Shown: one piece after another, positions 1 to 11,969 of the stretch
Layout: each line of letters starts with the position of its first letter
How positions within the stretch are numbered: position 1 is the stretch's first letter
NCBI GenBank assembly: GCA_014898415.1
Contig: RCTD01000025.1
Span: forward strand, 967,406-1,031,405
Direction: 5' to 3'
Source: Stromatinia cepivora
Lineage: Eukaryota > Ascomycota > Leotiomycetes > Helotiales > Sclerotiniaceae
DNA: 64,000 bases
Notes under the pieces: model-generated
Told to the model about the DNA's origin: nothing
Seen by the model: the letters and a program-made list of their open reading frames with translations, nothing else
The model's database searches: none
Translations under genes and position numbers: made by a program

Positions 1-1412
1 AGTTTAGGAAAGTCGACCAATCTTGTTGCGTGATCCCGTTGTCCGACGCGTAAGGTGGAATAGGGACATCATCTGGTGTACTTCTAGGTGTCACACATAT
101 ACTATACTAAGTAGTGCTTGGAGCTAAAATTTGCTGTGGTATCGGCCGTGACTCAAAGTAATCATGAACAGAATGGTCTTCGAAATGGTTATCTAGGTCT
201 AGAATAATAAGAGGTTAGTTGACATCTTGATGGCATTAAACATCTATCAACCGTCCTAAAAATTAGCGAGCTTGGTTCAGTCAATGAAACATGCAAACAA
301 GTTCAATAAGTGCGCGTTTTTATTTCAAGGAATCAATTGTATTATGCTTATACGTCGAGGATCAGGCCCTGTTGGCAAGTAAGGAGGAGTGTATATTAAT
401 GAACCTTCAGTTGATGATGTGTTTGATCGTACTCTACCAATCACTCTAGATGAATTATCTGCTTCTATCGTGGTCAGTGTCAGTATCGTGGTATTGGTGT
501 TCGAGAAGATATCTGTCTCGCTGTATGGAGGAGGAGCAGCTTGATCCATGGCGTACAATGCTAGTATTCGCAACGCCAAATAGAGGTAATTGTCGCAAGG
601 AGAATCTTAGAGAATAAACCGATAGAGTAAGAATTGAATGTTTGTACGCTGTATGGATATTAAAGAGGTAGTGGCAGCTTGAGCTGGTTGACTGAATTCG
701 ACGTAATATAGCTATGGATCCAGCCCTGTCGCAGATCAGCAACCCCACATCTGCAGTCATTATTGTCTGCCAATCTCAGACCCCCTACTTCTGACCACAT
801 GCTTAAGCGAGAAAATGGGTCATCGTTCTGCAGGATTACGCGTTGGAAAAAAGGCAGCCACAATGACAAGACGGCCGAGAATGACTATTGATATCAAGAG
901 AATGGGGTGCTCGAAGTCGTGGCTATGTGTTCGTCGGCTACATTGCACACGTCATTGTAATCCAAGACTCGAAGTCAACAGAACCAGATTGCACGAGCAC
1001 AGCATCACCGAGTCCCAAACATCTTGGTAATGCGTTGCATTTGAAGCATTCTGAAGCTACTCGTCCGATGCGATTAATTTGCAGATTGTTTTTGGAGGGC
1101 TTGTCGTTCTGAAGGAGTTCTCGAGGGATTTGTTGCACATCATTAGGGCCTAGAATCATACCTTTGCAATCGACGTTGAGGCTCCTTCACAGTAACTTGA
1201 TTCTTGTGTCGTGTAAGCTGCAGAAGCCGTACAGGTGACGCCTTTTGTGTATTCTTCTTATTAAATGAAATGCATAACTCGGGATTAGGATGGAGCTGCG
1301 GAGGATGATTTTGTATTAAAACTACCTGAGTACAAAGAGTGAATAGCTTCCAAGCTCTTCGTCCTCGCTAAAACAAAGTCATTCCTGCATTTTATAGGTA
1401 TCTAAAATGTAT
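1..1412. other. Left-edge stretch without a confident gene
   Basis: Base composition is ordinary. It contains the 3' flank of the GCD7-like gene at its right end and one suggestive minus-strand reading frame near 325-549, listed separately. I see no RNA gene, tandem repeat or transposon end here. Other short reading frames overlap one another in several frames and show no family resemblance. Confidence 0.5.
325..549 (-). CDS. Putative short protein or terminal exon, PPPYSE-containing
   Basis: A minus-strand frame from an ATG at 549 reads MDQAAPPPYSETDIFS and later contains TEGSLIYTPPYLPTG. It is Ser/Thr/Pro-rich, unlike random translation, and resembles the low-complexity N-termini of several fungal proteins with PPxY and YTPP motifs. 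I do not recognise a family. An upstream in-frame start exists at 579. A possible donor (GTATAAG) near the 3' end and a downstream GCTAATTTTTAG acceptor-like site would add only a few codons before a stop, so it may be a tiny protein, a relic, or one exon of a gene whose other exons I cannot place. No domain, signal peptide or membrane segment is visible. Confidence 0.25.
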   Translation of the reverse strand: MDQAAPPPYSETDIFSNTNTTILTLTTIEADNSSRVIGRVRSNTSSTEGSLIYTPPYLPTGPDPRRISIIQLIP

Positions 1413-2885
1413 TTAAAACTGGAGTTCTGGTTTGTGGAAATTTATATCTTCCGGTTTATAGTGCTCTGCGACGATCCTGTATAGATAAGAAGGCGCGTGG
1501 GGTCCTCTGTTGAGTTTGTTAGTACTAATCGTCGAATGAAGGCATGGAAACTTACAGGTTGGTAATGTAGAGTTCAACTAAATCAGGAGAGACATAGTCA
1601 AAAAGAGGATTGTCGACTTCAACCTTATCTACAAATTCCCCATCCTCAAATCCAGCTACATTTCCGGGATCGCCATATTCGATGAGGGACTCAAACTCAA
1701 AAGGATACTCAGGACTGAGCTTGTAAATACCACTAACAACAATGACTGGTATTCTATGAAACTTTGCGGCTCTCGCGATGATGCGTGCCCCGGCTGCAGC
1801 TACAAGTCCACCATTGGCGATGACAGTATGAGTAGCCAAAATGACCTTGGTGATTCTTGGCATTACCGCGAATACTGCGGCATCGGTTATGACAGTAACA
1901 ATGATTCCAGCAGCGGAAAGTGGTTTCAGAAATGTTTCTGTGTTCAAGTCGCCATCGGAATCCTGCTCCGCCATTCCTGTAACTGTGAAATGAGTTGTTG
2001 AATGGTCATTGGGGTACGATTCAGCAACCACCACAGTGAACTTTCTCTTCTCTGCAGCTTTTAGCAAGAACTTTTGAACACTCCTCGAGGTACCATGTGT
2101 GAGTATGACCTCTCTCTCTGAAATTTGTTCCTGCGCATAACTAGAAATTTGATCATCTACTTGGTCGAGCTCATCAATAATCTCCTCGATGCCATTTATG
2201 ATTTCAGCTTTGAGATCTCTCGTGGTGGAGGCCATCTTGTTCGCAAGTGAGGTCACATCCAAAACAGATCTGCCATGAGGAGACGAGGTTCCTGGGGGTG
2301 TCGAAGCCGGTGAGGGAGCAGCCGACAGGAGATTGAACATTGACTGCTGCACAGGGACGTTATGCTGAGCAGCATATGACGTATGCGATGTCATCAATGG
2401 AGGCCGCGAGCTTTGTGCCAGCCTTGATAGTCCCACATCGCTGAAGCGTTCACGCCTGGGCGAACCAATTTGACTGGTCGATGCTGAATCACTGACGTCT
2501 TCCGTGCGGTCCTCTTTTGCTTCGTCCCTGATCATACCCAAGACTCTGCGAACGATGTTGCCCACAACCATTTCCCTAGGTTGGGCTTCAATCAATCTTT
2601 GTCCCACTTTCCGAATGCGCTCCAAGACTTTTGTGATATCCGTCCATCTTTGCTTTGCGACAACTTGGAGTAATAAGTGAGCGGTGGCTATAGCGCATGA
2701 CCTCGGAGTTCTTATCTGCCTTCGTTTCAAAAGTCTAAAGGTCATTAATTCATCGTATTTTGAAGATCATGGAAAAGTACGTACGATATTAAATTTTCTA
2801 TAGATGACTCAATTGGTTGACCTTTTAATGATTTCAGGTATGCACCAAGATTTGGCGCATATCCTCCACTATGAACTGGTGCCAT
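1413..2885 (-). CDS. GCD7: Translation initiation factor eIF2B subunit beta
   Basis: Beta subunit of the eIF2B guanine-nucleotide exchange factor, which recycles eIF2-GDP in the cytosol and, with the alpha and delta subunits, senses phosphorylated eIF2. Three exons: 2885-2785, 2734-1556 and 1506-1413, separated by 50 and 49 bp introns with GTACGT and GTAAGT donors; the second has a textbook ACTAAC branch. The spliced product is 457 residues. The N-terminal helical part contains LLKRRQIRTPRSCAIAT, and the C-terminal Rossmann-like IF-2B domain ends with LFDYVSPDLVELYITNL joined across the last intron to GPHAPSYLYRIVAEHY, the family's conserved terminus. A Ser/Pro-rich insertion of roughly 80 residues follows the helical domain. 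The ATG at 2885 (MAPVHSGGYAP) was chosen; an upstream in-frame ATG at 3029 would add a Ser-rich 48-residue leader without family support. It is divergent from NEM1. Confidence 0.93.
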
Positions 2886-4557
2886 ATTTATTGTTAACAG
2901 ATTTCGACGGATTGCCTGTAAATGGTTGGAAATGGTGGTGCTGGAGGAGGAGGAGAAGGAGAAGGAGGAGGAGTTGCTCGGAGGGGAAGCTGAGATCGTA
3001 TTTTGGATGTCGGGTGTTTTGTACCTCAATAAACTTTTGCGGATTGATTTGTGATTATTTGTGATGGCTACTAATTCTTGGGTTATTTATTGCCAAAGTT
3101 GACTTTAAAATTTGTAGGGACTAGTAGGTAGATAATTCGTAATATGTTAAATTTTTCCAGGGAATTTTTTTGGCTTCAAATTATATTATAGGGAATGAGT
3201 GAGTGAGTATTATATTTGGACTCTGGAGTTCATCGAACATCAAAATCGAGTTACTGTATATAAATATCTTACCTAACATTGATACCTACCTACCTAGGCC
3301 TTACTTCTTCAATGTTAAATTCAAATTTAAATACTTTATTGTCATTCTATATTTAAATCAAAGAAGGAGAATAATAGTATACGCTGTTACTCCTAACCTG
3401 TCTATACCTCACCCATAACAGGATCCTGGTGTAATTGTTATTGTCATCAGAACTTTTCAGAACTTTAAATCAAGGTAGGGAGAACGGCTCCTATTCAACC
3501 CCAGCTTTACTCCGCAAAATAAAATAAAATAAAATAAAATAAAATAAATAAAATAAAATAAAATAAAATAAAATAAAATAAAATAAAATAAAATAAATAA
3601 AATAAAATAAAATAAAATAAAATAAAATAAAATAAAATAAATAAAATAAAATAAAATAAAATAAAATAAAATAAAATAAAATAAAATAAAATAAAATAAA
3701 ATAAAATAAAATAAAATAAAATAAAATAAAATAAAATAAAATAAAATAAAATAAAATAAAATAAATAAATAAAATAAAATAAAATAAAATAAAATAAAAT
3801 AAATAAAATAAAATAAAATAAAATAAAATAAAATAAAATAAAATAAAATAAAATAAAATAAATAAAATAAAATAAAATAAAATAAAATAAAATAAAATAA
3901 AATAAAATAAAATAAATAAAATAAAATAAAATAAAATAAAATAAAATAAAATAAAATAATTATGCATATAGCCGCCACTCAAATCCCCATCATTCATCAC
4001 TGATCGTGCATCCCCCATCCATTATGAATAAACCTTCCCGTTGTTATAGATATTAACACGGTTTCATATGATAACTCCATTTATTTACATTTTCATTTAC
4101 ACTCTTTTTCCTATTCTCTTCCTCCATTTGTTCCCGAACTCAATCTTTTTTTTTTCTTCTAGAACAGCGGGTTTCCCCAACGTTTAGCTTGTTTTATTAT
4201 TCTCTAAGATTCTATTTGATCAGAGCAGCAGCTTTGGCTTGTCCTTTTAACATAACTACCTAGGTACTTGTACGGAGCATCCCATACAATACACTAACAA
4301 CAATACACTATTCCAATATATCAATAATTCACAACACTCACCCTTTACGAACATTCAATCTGATTCCAACGATAACTTGCGAAAAGAAAAACATCATTCG
4401 ACTTTGAACAAAAGAAGCAAACATACTTTCCGAACCGAAGTCCGATATCACAAACTTTTGGAGCTTTGCGCTCCTAGCTCTTTTGCTTGGAATCTCGCAA
4501 ATCTCCATTGTTTATGATCGATTGATAGAAACCTTCCTCCATGGATCGGAAATCATT
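2886..4557. other. Divergent promoter region between GCD7 and NEM1
   Basis: About 1.7 kb holding both 5' flanks. A long AAAAT microsatellite (separate entry) occupies the middle. A CT/T-rich stretch with a run of T near 4145-4160 and A/C-rich leader sequence precede the NEM1 start. The long Ile/Leu/Phe/Tyr frames read through the microsatellite are artefacts of the pentamer. Confidence 0.6.
3516..3959. repeat. AAAAT pentanucleotide microsatellite, ~444 bp
   Basis: An almost pure run of AAAAT units interrupted only by shorter AAAT units. Interruptions fall near 3545, 3594, 3638, 3764 (two in a row), 3801, 3860 and 3913, so many segments between interruptions are roughly 40-60 bp long. That suggests growth by duplicating larger blocks as well as single-unit slippage. 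It lies between the divergent GCD7 and NEM1 starts and could act as a nucleosome-excluding spacer, which is inference. Confidence 0.97.
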
Positions 4558-6176
4558 ATGAATTCTTTGAATATCCTCTCGGGGCGAGGGTCTCCTACGC
4601 ATTCTCCATCACTTTCGCGTTCGAATTCTCTGGGAAATGTATTGGCATCCGCAACTAAATCAGAATCTAGAAGGAATTCGCGAGAAGCGTTGTACGGTCA
4701 GAAGCCGGAAGGACTTGATCAGGAGGATGCGCCAGACTCGAACCCGGACGATGACAACTCAATACACGAATCAACACCTTTACTAAACAAAGAAGGCGCG
4801 GCTTATCATACAAGTGAGCATGTGGGAATAACGAGGATGTTTTATGATTCTATACGGTGGGTGCTGTCCACTCTTGTTTCGCCGGGAGTATACGTTATAG
4901 CTTGCTTGTGCGATGAAAGGGGTAATTTCGCCCCATTATCTCAATTCAGAAAACTATTTGGTGGCACCACTGGGTATTCAATAGCACAAACAACTGGAGG
5001 ATCGCCTATTTCCGAGGGCAGTAGTATAAGCCATTTGCCCAACGGAAAGCTATCATCTGCGCAAACACCCTCATCTGGAGGGCCCCCTTCGCCGAGTTCC
5101 TCGTCCTTCATCTCATCTGAGTCTGAATCAGAAAATGACAGATTCATTAGTGAGACAGATAGCTCGGCAGCGAAACTGCCAAATCGACAAACACGTTCAA
5201 AGTCCTTACAAAGTTCCGACGAGATCTCGCCTGCGAGGAGATCTATTCGCATTAAGCTTCATAGCGATGAAAATCTAAGGCAGCGGAAGCACCGGAAGGC
5301 CCAGTCAACCACTACTCAAAGTGATGGATCCGGCGGTTCCATGTCTGCTACCGAGATGGCTGCTGCAATTCTGAAGTCGCCAACATCCACCGCCACTTCT
5401 TCTCTCCTCATGACAAAGTATCCACGAGCTCCAGCGCCACCGCGGCCTCTCATACCTCGACGACAGCCATCGTATACCCTTGATCCTCCTGTGGGCAAAC
5501 TTACACAAAAGACTCTTGTCCTTGATCTCGACGAAACTTTGATACACAGTATGATTCATGGAGGCCGAATGAGTGCTGGTCATATGGTTGAAGTACAAAT
5601 TACAAACTTCGTGGGCACAGGAGGCGTTGGTCCTCAACATCCAATATTGTATTATGTAAATAAGAGGCCATATTGCGATGACTTCTTGCGACGTGTAAGC
5701 AGTGATATATTCCGTGGGGAAAATGTTACTAATGAGGTCACAGGTTTGCAAGTGGTATAATTTGGTTGTTTTCACAGCATCACTTCAAGATTACGCGGAC
5801 CCGGTTATAGATTGGCTAGAACAGGAGCGTAAATTCTTTTCAGCACGATACTATCGTCAGCACTGCACCTTTCGAAACGGCGCCTACATCAAAGATCTCA
5901 GCTCTGTCGAGCCAGATCTTAGTAAAGTCATGATTTTAGATAATAGCCCCACGAGCTATCTGTTCCATCAAGGTGAATATGTGTCATTATGAGGTATTGA
6001 ATGGAGCTAACCATACGGCAGACAATGCGATTCCGATAGAAGGGTGGATCAATGATCCTACAGATAATGATCTTCTGCATCTCGTGCCCCTTTTGGAAGG
6101 GCTTCAGTATGTGACAGATGTACGGGCTTTTCTTGCATTACGTGGTGGAGAGGATGGGAAGCATATGACTTCTTAA
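4558..6176 (+). CDS. NEM1: NEM1-like nuclear-envelope/ER phosphatase catalytic subunit
   Basis: HAD-family serine/threonine phosphatase; in fungi Nem1-Spo7 dephosphorylates the phosphatidate phosphatase Pah1 at the ER/nuclear envelope, controlling membrane synthesis and nuclear shape. Exons 4558-5694, 5744-5972 and 6022-6176 are separated by two 49 bp introns (GTAAGC and GTGAAT donors); the product is 506 residues. Visible features are a Ser-rich N-terminus starting MNSLNILSGRGSP, a hydrophobic segment around residues 100-125 (WVLSTLVSPGVYVIACL), a long disordered Ser/Pro/Arg region, then the catalytic FCP1/NIF domain with DLDETLIHS at about residue 323, VVFTASLQDYADPVIDWL, and the conserved C-terminal ILDNSP and NAIPIEGW motifs, the last rebuilt across intron 2. 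The start at 4558 is the first ATG in frame. The C-terminus is typical, and no residue I would expect is missing. Confidence 0.93.
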
Positions 6177-7103
6177 GGAAAGGATTAGGTTGGAATGTTA
6201 AGTTCGTAAAGGAGTACAGGGAATACTTCAGCATAAATATTTTAATGATACCGTTATATCACTCCTCGGCTATACATGGTTCCAATGAGTTGGATTGCAG
6301 TCCAAAGCTTTTAGCTGTAGAAAGGTTGTGAAGTTTTGAATCTAACTCCATAACCTGGGAGTGGATTTGACGGCTCAAATGTCACGCTTACAAAGTAGGA
6401 GTAGTCTGAGGTAATCGATGTATATGCATATATGCATATATGCAGTGACTGGATTTTGAGAAACCAAAATCTCTCATTGTCGGATCGCACTCCGAGCTAT
6501 CGGGAGGGTCAGTGTTAGAGAGTCAACCCAGCTCTATCATATCAGAACTTGAGTATGAATATGAATATCAGAATATTTAACTAGGCCTCGAATAGATTTC
6601 ATCATAACCGTCTCGTACTGCAGCTAAGCGGATTCAATGCAAGCAATCATCTGCATTCTATGTATGTGTTGTACTTTTTTAATCTCTTTTTGGGATATTT
6701 TAGCCACAACTAAAAAGTATTCCCTGTTTGAGAGTGAATATCTCTTATCGTAATAGATAAGCTTGGCGCTAGTCTTTATATAGAAAAGCTTCCTTCAATT
6801 GAGCTTCATGATTGCGGGGTTCGGATCTAGCTGGTCTGAAGGCTTTTTTATTTTTTTCGAAACCAACCTTACAACCTTACCAAAATTTCTGCTGATCAAA
6901 TCCAATCCAAATCTAAACAACTTAACTCAACTCCTCCTCCCCATCACCGCGGCGCCAGCCTACCAAAGTTCTACAACTTAAATATCACTCGATCCTGTTC
7001 TTATCAAAACAACAATGCAATAGCAATATAGCTCGATTTTTATTCAAACAATATCCTCCAATCTCTGTTGTCTATGCATCGTTGCCGGTAGCACAAAACT
7101 AAT
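6177..7103. other. Intergenic region between NEM1 and RPC1
   Basis: Contains the NEM1 3' flank and RPC1 promoter. The only structured element I see is a short run of overlapping ATGCATAT palindromes at about 6421-6442. Polypyrimidine-rich sequence near 6900-6950 precedes the RPC1 start. No gene is evident. Confidence 0.6.
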
Positions 7104-10100
7104 ATGCCGATGATGTCCAGCGGCGAGTCGATCAAGGCACAAGTCGTCGACAAGATTCCGAAACGTTTCAAAGAATTAAAATTTGGTATCTTGTCAAATC
7201 AAGACATTGTCAACCAAGGTGTCATAGAGGTTTCGAATAAAACGCTGTATAATGTCGATAATGGTCGAACCCCCATTCCACATGGCCCTCTGGATCCAAG
7301 ATTGGTAAGATGAACTTACCTCAATTTACAAGTATTAGCTACCAACACGTTGTAATAGGGTACCTCCAGCAAAGCCGGACGCTGCGAAACTTGTGACAAA
7401 GGTCTGCAAGATTGCAATGGTCATTTTGGCCATGTCAGATTACCGCTTCCAGCTTTCCATATTGGGTACTTGAAATTGATTATAATGATTCTACAGAACA
7501 TCTGCAAGGTATGTCGAAAGACCCATTTTCTTCTAGTTAGTGGGATGCTAACGTTCATAGACATGCGCCAGGGTTCTACTTACCGATGCCGAGCGACGAC
7601 AGTTCCTAAAAGAGTTACGGAAGCCAGGTATTGATAATTTGAAGCGCACGCAAATCTGTAAGAAGATCAACGAACAATGTCGAAAGGCAAGTCAGTGCCC
7701 TCACTGCGATGCTACCAATGGTCAAATTAGGAAAGTCAGTGTCGTTCGTCTGGCACACGATAAGTATACAAAATACAACAAGTCTACTGCAGCTAAGAAG
7801 GTAGCTCCACCGGGAATGGCTGAATACCAAAGATCTTTTGAGGAAGCAAAGAAGAACAATACAGAGTTGGAAAAACACGTGAAGAAGGTCTATGAGGATT
7901 TACACCCATTGAGGGTGCTCAATTTGTTCAAGCTGATCACGCCGAGCGATTGCGAACTTCTGGGGATCAATCCTGCTGAGGGTCGTCCGGAGATGTTTCT
8001 ATGGCAGTTCGTCCCGGCGCCCCCAATCTGCATTCGGCCATCTGTTGCGCAAGATGGAGGGAGTAATGAAGATGATCTCACCGCGAAACTTGCCGAAATT
8101 GTTAACATGAGCTCTCTGATAAGAGCGGCATTACAAAAAGGGCAAGCGGTGCAAACAATCATGGAGCAGTGGGACTTCCTTCAATTACAAATCGCCATGT
8201 ATGTTAATAGCGATGTTCCAGGCCTTCAGCAACCTGGGTTCGGAAAGGCGATTCGAGGATTTTGTCAACGGTTGAAAGGAAAGCAAGGTCGATTCCGAGG
8301 TAATTTGTCTGGAAAACGTGTTGATTTCTCTGGACGAACCGTCATTTCTCCGGATCCGAATCTTGGTATTGATGAAGTTGCCGTTCCTATTTTGGTAGCA
8401 AAGAATCTCACATATCCTGAACGGGTCCAACGCCAGAATATCGAAAAATTGCGCAAGTGCGTCATCAATGGACCAAACGTCCATCCGGGTGCGCAACAAA
8501 TTGTCAAGAAAGATTCCAACCATAAGATATCCTTGAAATTTGCTAAACGGGACAATGAGGCAAAATTCCTCAAGATAGGAGACGTTGTTGAAAGACATCT
8601 TGAGGATGGCGATATTGTTCTCTTCAACCGTCAGCCATCTCTGCACAAGCTCAGTATCATGAGTCATTATGCAAAAATTCGACCATGGAGAACATTCCGT
8701 CTGAATGAATGTGTCTGCAATCCATACAACGCAGATTTCGATGGTGATGAAATGAATCTTCACGTACCGCAAACAGAGGAGGCGCGAACCGAGGCGATTA
8801 ATCTAATGGGAGTGAAGAACAATCTTTCGACTCCAAAGAATGGAGAACCTATTATTTCTGCTACGCAAGATTTTATCACTGCAGCTTATTTACTCTCTAG
8901 TAAAGAAAACTTTTTCGATCGCAAGACCTTCACCAATATTTGCATGTACATGGTTGACTCAAATCTTCATTTGCAACTTCCTCCGCCAGCTATTCTAAAA
9001 CCACAAGCTCTTTGGACTGGCAAACAAGTCTTCAGTATCCTCATGCGCCCAAACAAGCAAGATAATATACTTGTCAATGTTGACGCAAAATGTCGAGACT
9101 TCGTACCAAACATGGTGCCACCCGGGTTTGCGAATGACATGGAAGCCAATGACGGATGGTTGGTAATCCGAAACTCAGAAGTAATGTGTGGTCTTATGGA
9201 CAAGAGCACAGTTGGATCTGGAAAAAAAGACTCCATCTTCTATGTCATATTGCGTGACTATGGCCCCGACGCAGCTGTTGTGGCTATGAATCGCTTGTCT
9301 AAGCTTTCCGCCAGATATTTGACGAATATGGGGTTCTCCATTGGAATCAGTGATGTCTATCCTTCCGAAGAACTCAACAAGAGTAAGGCCAGACTAATCG
9401 CTGCTGCTTATGCAGAGTGCGAGGAACTGATTGAAAGTTTCAAGAACAACACATTAGAGAAATCTACGGGTTTGAGTATGGAGGAGACACTTGAAGCTAA
9501 ACTTTCTGGCAAGCTAAGTCAAGTTCGTGGTGCAGCTGGAAAAGAGTGTCTCAGAACCTTATACGCTTCGAGCTCACCGCTAGTAATGGCTAATTCAGGA
9601 TCAAAGGGTTCTGCAATTAACGTTGCGCAGATGGTGGCGCTGGTAGGGCAACAAATTATCGGAGGTTCTCGTGTCCAAGAAGGCTTTCAAGATAGAACTC
9701 TTCCTCATTTTCCGAAGCATTCTAAACAGCCTCCTGCCAAGGGGTTTGTAGCAAACAGCTTCTTCACTGGGTTGACCCCCTATGAATTCATTTTTCACGC
9801 TATGTCCGGACGTGAAGGTTTGGTGGATACTGCGGTCAAAACAGCAGAAACCGGTTACATGTCGCGACGACTCATGAAATCTCTAGAGGATTTATCAACA
9901 CAATATGACGATACTGTTAGAACTTCTGGTGGTGGAATCGTCCAGTTTCAGTTTGGTGCTGACGGACTGGATCCCTTGGACATGGAGGGGAATGCAGTTC
10001 CTGTCAATTTCAAGCGAACCTGGACTCAAGCAGAGACTCTCACATGGAATAATGAAGAAAGATCGCTTCTACCATTTGAGGTTACTAGTCAATGCACGGA

Positions 10101-11625
10101 ACACTTGGCAACATTCAAAGCCAAATTTTCTAGATTTGGACTTCGTAACGGAGAACCATTAGGCTACGACGATGCGAGCGACTACGGTGTGGATGAGCAT
10201 GACGGTGGCCGGGAGTTCCTTGCAGCCGTTAACAAATTCATAGGCGAAAAAGCATTGCATATGGCTAGAGCGCGAACGAAGGCTGGGCTACATGATTTTG
10301 TAGACGATCCAAAAGTTACGGGTATTCTTTACGACAAAAAAGATGAGAATGATGAATCAAGAGCCTATGTGAACCAAGTTGCCAAGGTTTCCAAGACCAC
10401 ATTGAAAAAGTTTTGTGAACTTTGTCTGGAAAAGTACTCTCGAGCCAAGGTCGAACCAGGTCATGCTGTTGGAGCTGTTGGGGCGCAATCGATCGGAGAA
10501 CCTGGAACACAAATGACGTTGAAGACTTTCCATTTTGCCGGTGTCGCTGGTATGAACTTGACTGCTGGTGTACCCCGTATCAAGGAAATCATCAACGCTT
10601 CAAAGACGATTGCTACGCCGTTCGTGAAATGCCCTCTGCTCAACGATAAGGACCTGGATGTAGCCCGTCTCGTCAAAGCTCGTATGGAAAAGACCTACTT
10701 GCACGAAGTTCTTCACTTTGCCGAGGATATGTGGTCAGCGAAATCTGCAGTAATCTGTCTGGCTGTAGACACGGAATATTTAGTGAACAGGCAAATTGAA
10801 GTCAGTGTGGAGAATATTGCCACTACAATATTGAAGAATAAGAAACTCAAGGTCAGGAGCGAGGATCTCAACGTCAAAGGGAAATGCATTTTCATCAGGG
10901 TTACTCACGATGGTAGCGCTCCTACCACAGCTCGTGGGGCTGCAGCTAAGGGCAAGCCTACCCTTGATGAGGGTGGTTCCGACCTTCTACTCCGTGTACA
11001 CCACCTTAAGCGTGCTATACCAGAACTGGCCATATCCGGGTATCCAGAAGCCACAAGAGCTATCATCAACACATCTGAACACGAGAAGCCAGAGTACACA
11101 GTCGTTGTCGAAGGATATGGTCTCCGTGCCTGCATCGGAACCGAAGGTGTTGATGGCACCAAAGTCAAGTCTAACAGTGTCATGGAAATGCGTGATGTCC
11201 TAGGTATTGAAGCGGCTCGTTACACAATCGCTAACGAAATCGCAACTGTTATGGCGGATATGGACATCGATCCTCGTCACATGCAACTTCTTGCCGATGT
11301 CATGACATACAAGGGAGAAGTCCTAGGTATCACCCGTTTCGGTCTCTCGAAAATGAGAGATAGTGTATTGCAACTTGCATCCTTCGAGAAAACACCAGAT
11401 CATCTTTTTGACGCGGCCGCGGGCATGAAGACGGATAGAATTGAGGGCGTCAGTGAGTGTATTATCATGGGACAGACGATGGGCGTAGGTACGGGTGCTT
11501 TTAAGGTTGTCAGGCAATTAGATCTTACTCCCGATGATCTGAAAGTAAAGCCAACGCTTTTCGAAGATGCTTGGAAGTTGGATCAAAGGGAGAGAGTGAA
11601 ACTGAAGAGATCGACCCATGGTTGA
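7104..11625 (+). CDS. RPC1: DNA-directed RNA polymerase III largest subunit
   Basis: Catalytic largest subunit (Rpc160/Rpo31 family) of RNA polymerase III, which transcribes tRNA, 5S rRNA and U6 genes in the nucleus. Exons 7104-7304, 7359-7508 and 7561-11625 with introns of 54 and 52 bp give 1471 residues, close to the usual ~1460. The N-terminus (ESIKAQVVDKIPKRFKELKFGI) is Pol III-type. The zinc-binding CETCDKGLQDCNGHFGH is encoded in exon 2, and a second zinc site QCPHCDA lies early in exon 3. The switch region reads GNLSGKRVDFSGRTVISPDP, and the Mg-binding catalytic loop NADFDGDEMNLH begins at residue 507. Bridge-helix/trigger-loop sequence (GAVGAQSIGEPGTQMTLKTFHFAG) is intact. Splicing is in phase 0 at both junctions. 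It is convergent with the ceramidase gene. Confidence 0.97.
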
Positions 11626-11969
11626 GCTTACGATAACGTGGAGATATGGTGATATGATGGAGTTTAATGGCGAAAATTTGGCACAGACTTGAATGAGAGA
11701 TTGGGGCATACTTACATACTTCGGTGTTTTGTTTTGTTGAAGGCGAGCTTGTCTATACAGTACAATACCCAGCAAATAAAAATCATAAAATCATAAATAG
11801 ACAGGATAATCAGAACATAATTCGTCCATTGAAACTGATCGTTCAACCGTTGTGATACTGTTTGGTCCTAATCGTAATCCTACATCCAATGATGTGCCGT
11901 TGCCCCGAGTCCCTAATCCACAACCCTAACATCCCCATTTATAATACATGAAAAAACACTACCAAGGCA
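11626..11969. other. Convergent 3' region, RPC1 / ceramidase
   Basis: 344 bp between two facing stop codons. It is AT-rich near 11,775-11,815 and must contain both polyadenylation regions. No gene, repeat or hairpin stands out. Confidence 0.6.

Noticed and set aside
3457..4018. Two ~175-codon minus-strand frames rich in Phe, Ile, Leu and Tyr, looking like a membrane protein
   Set aside because: They are direct translations of the AAAAT microsatellite in two registers; no unique sequence supports a gene.
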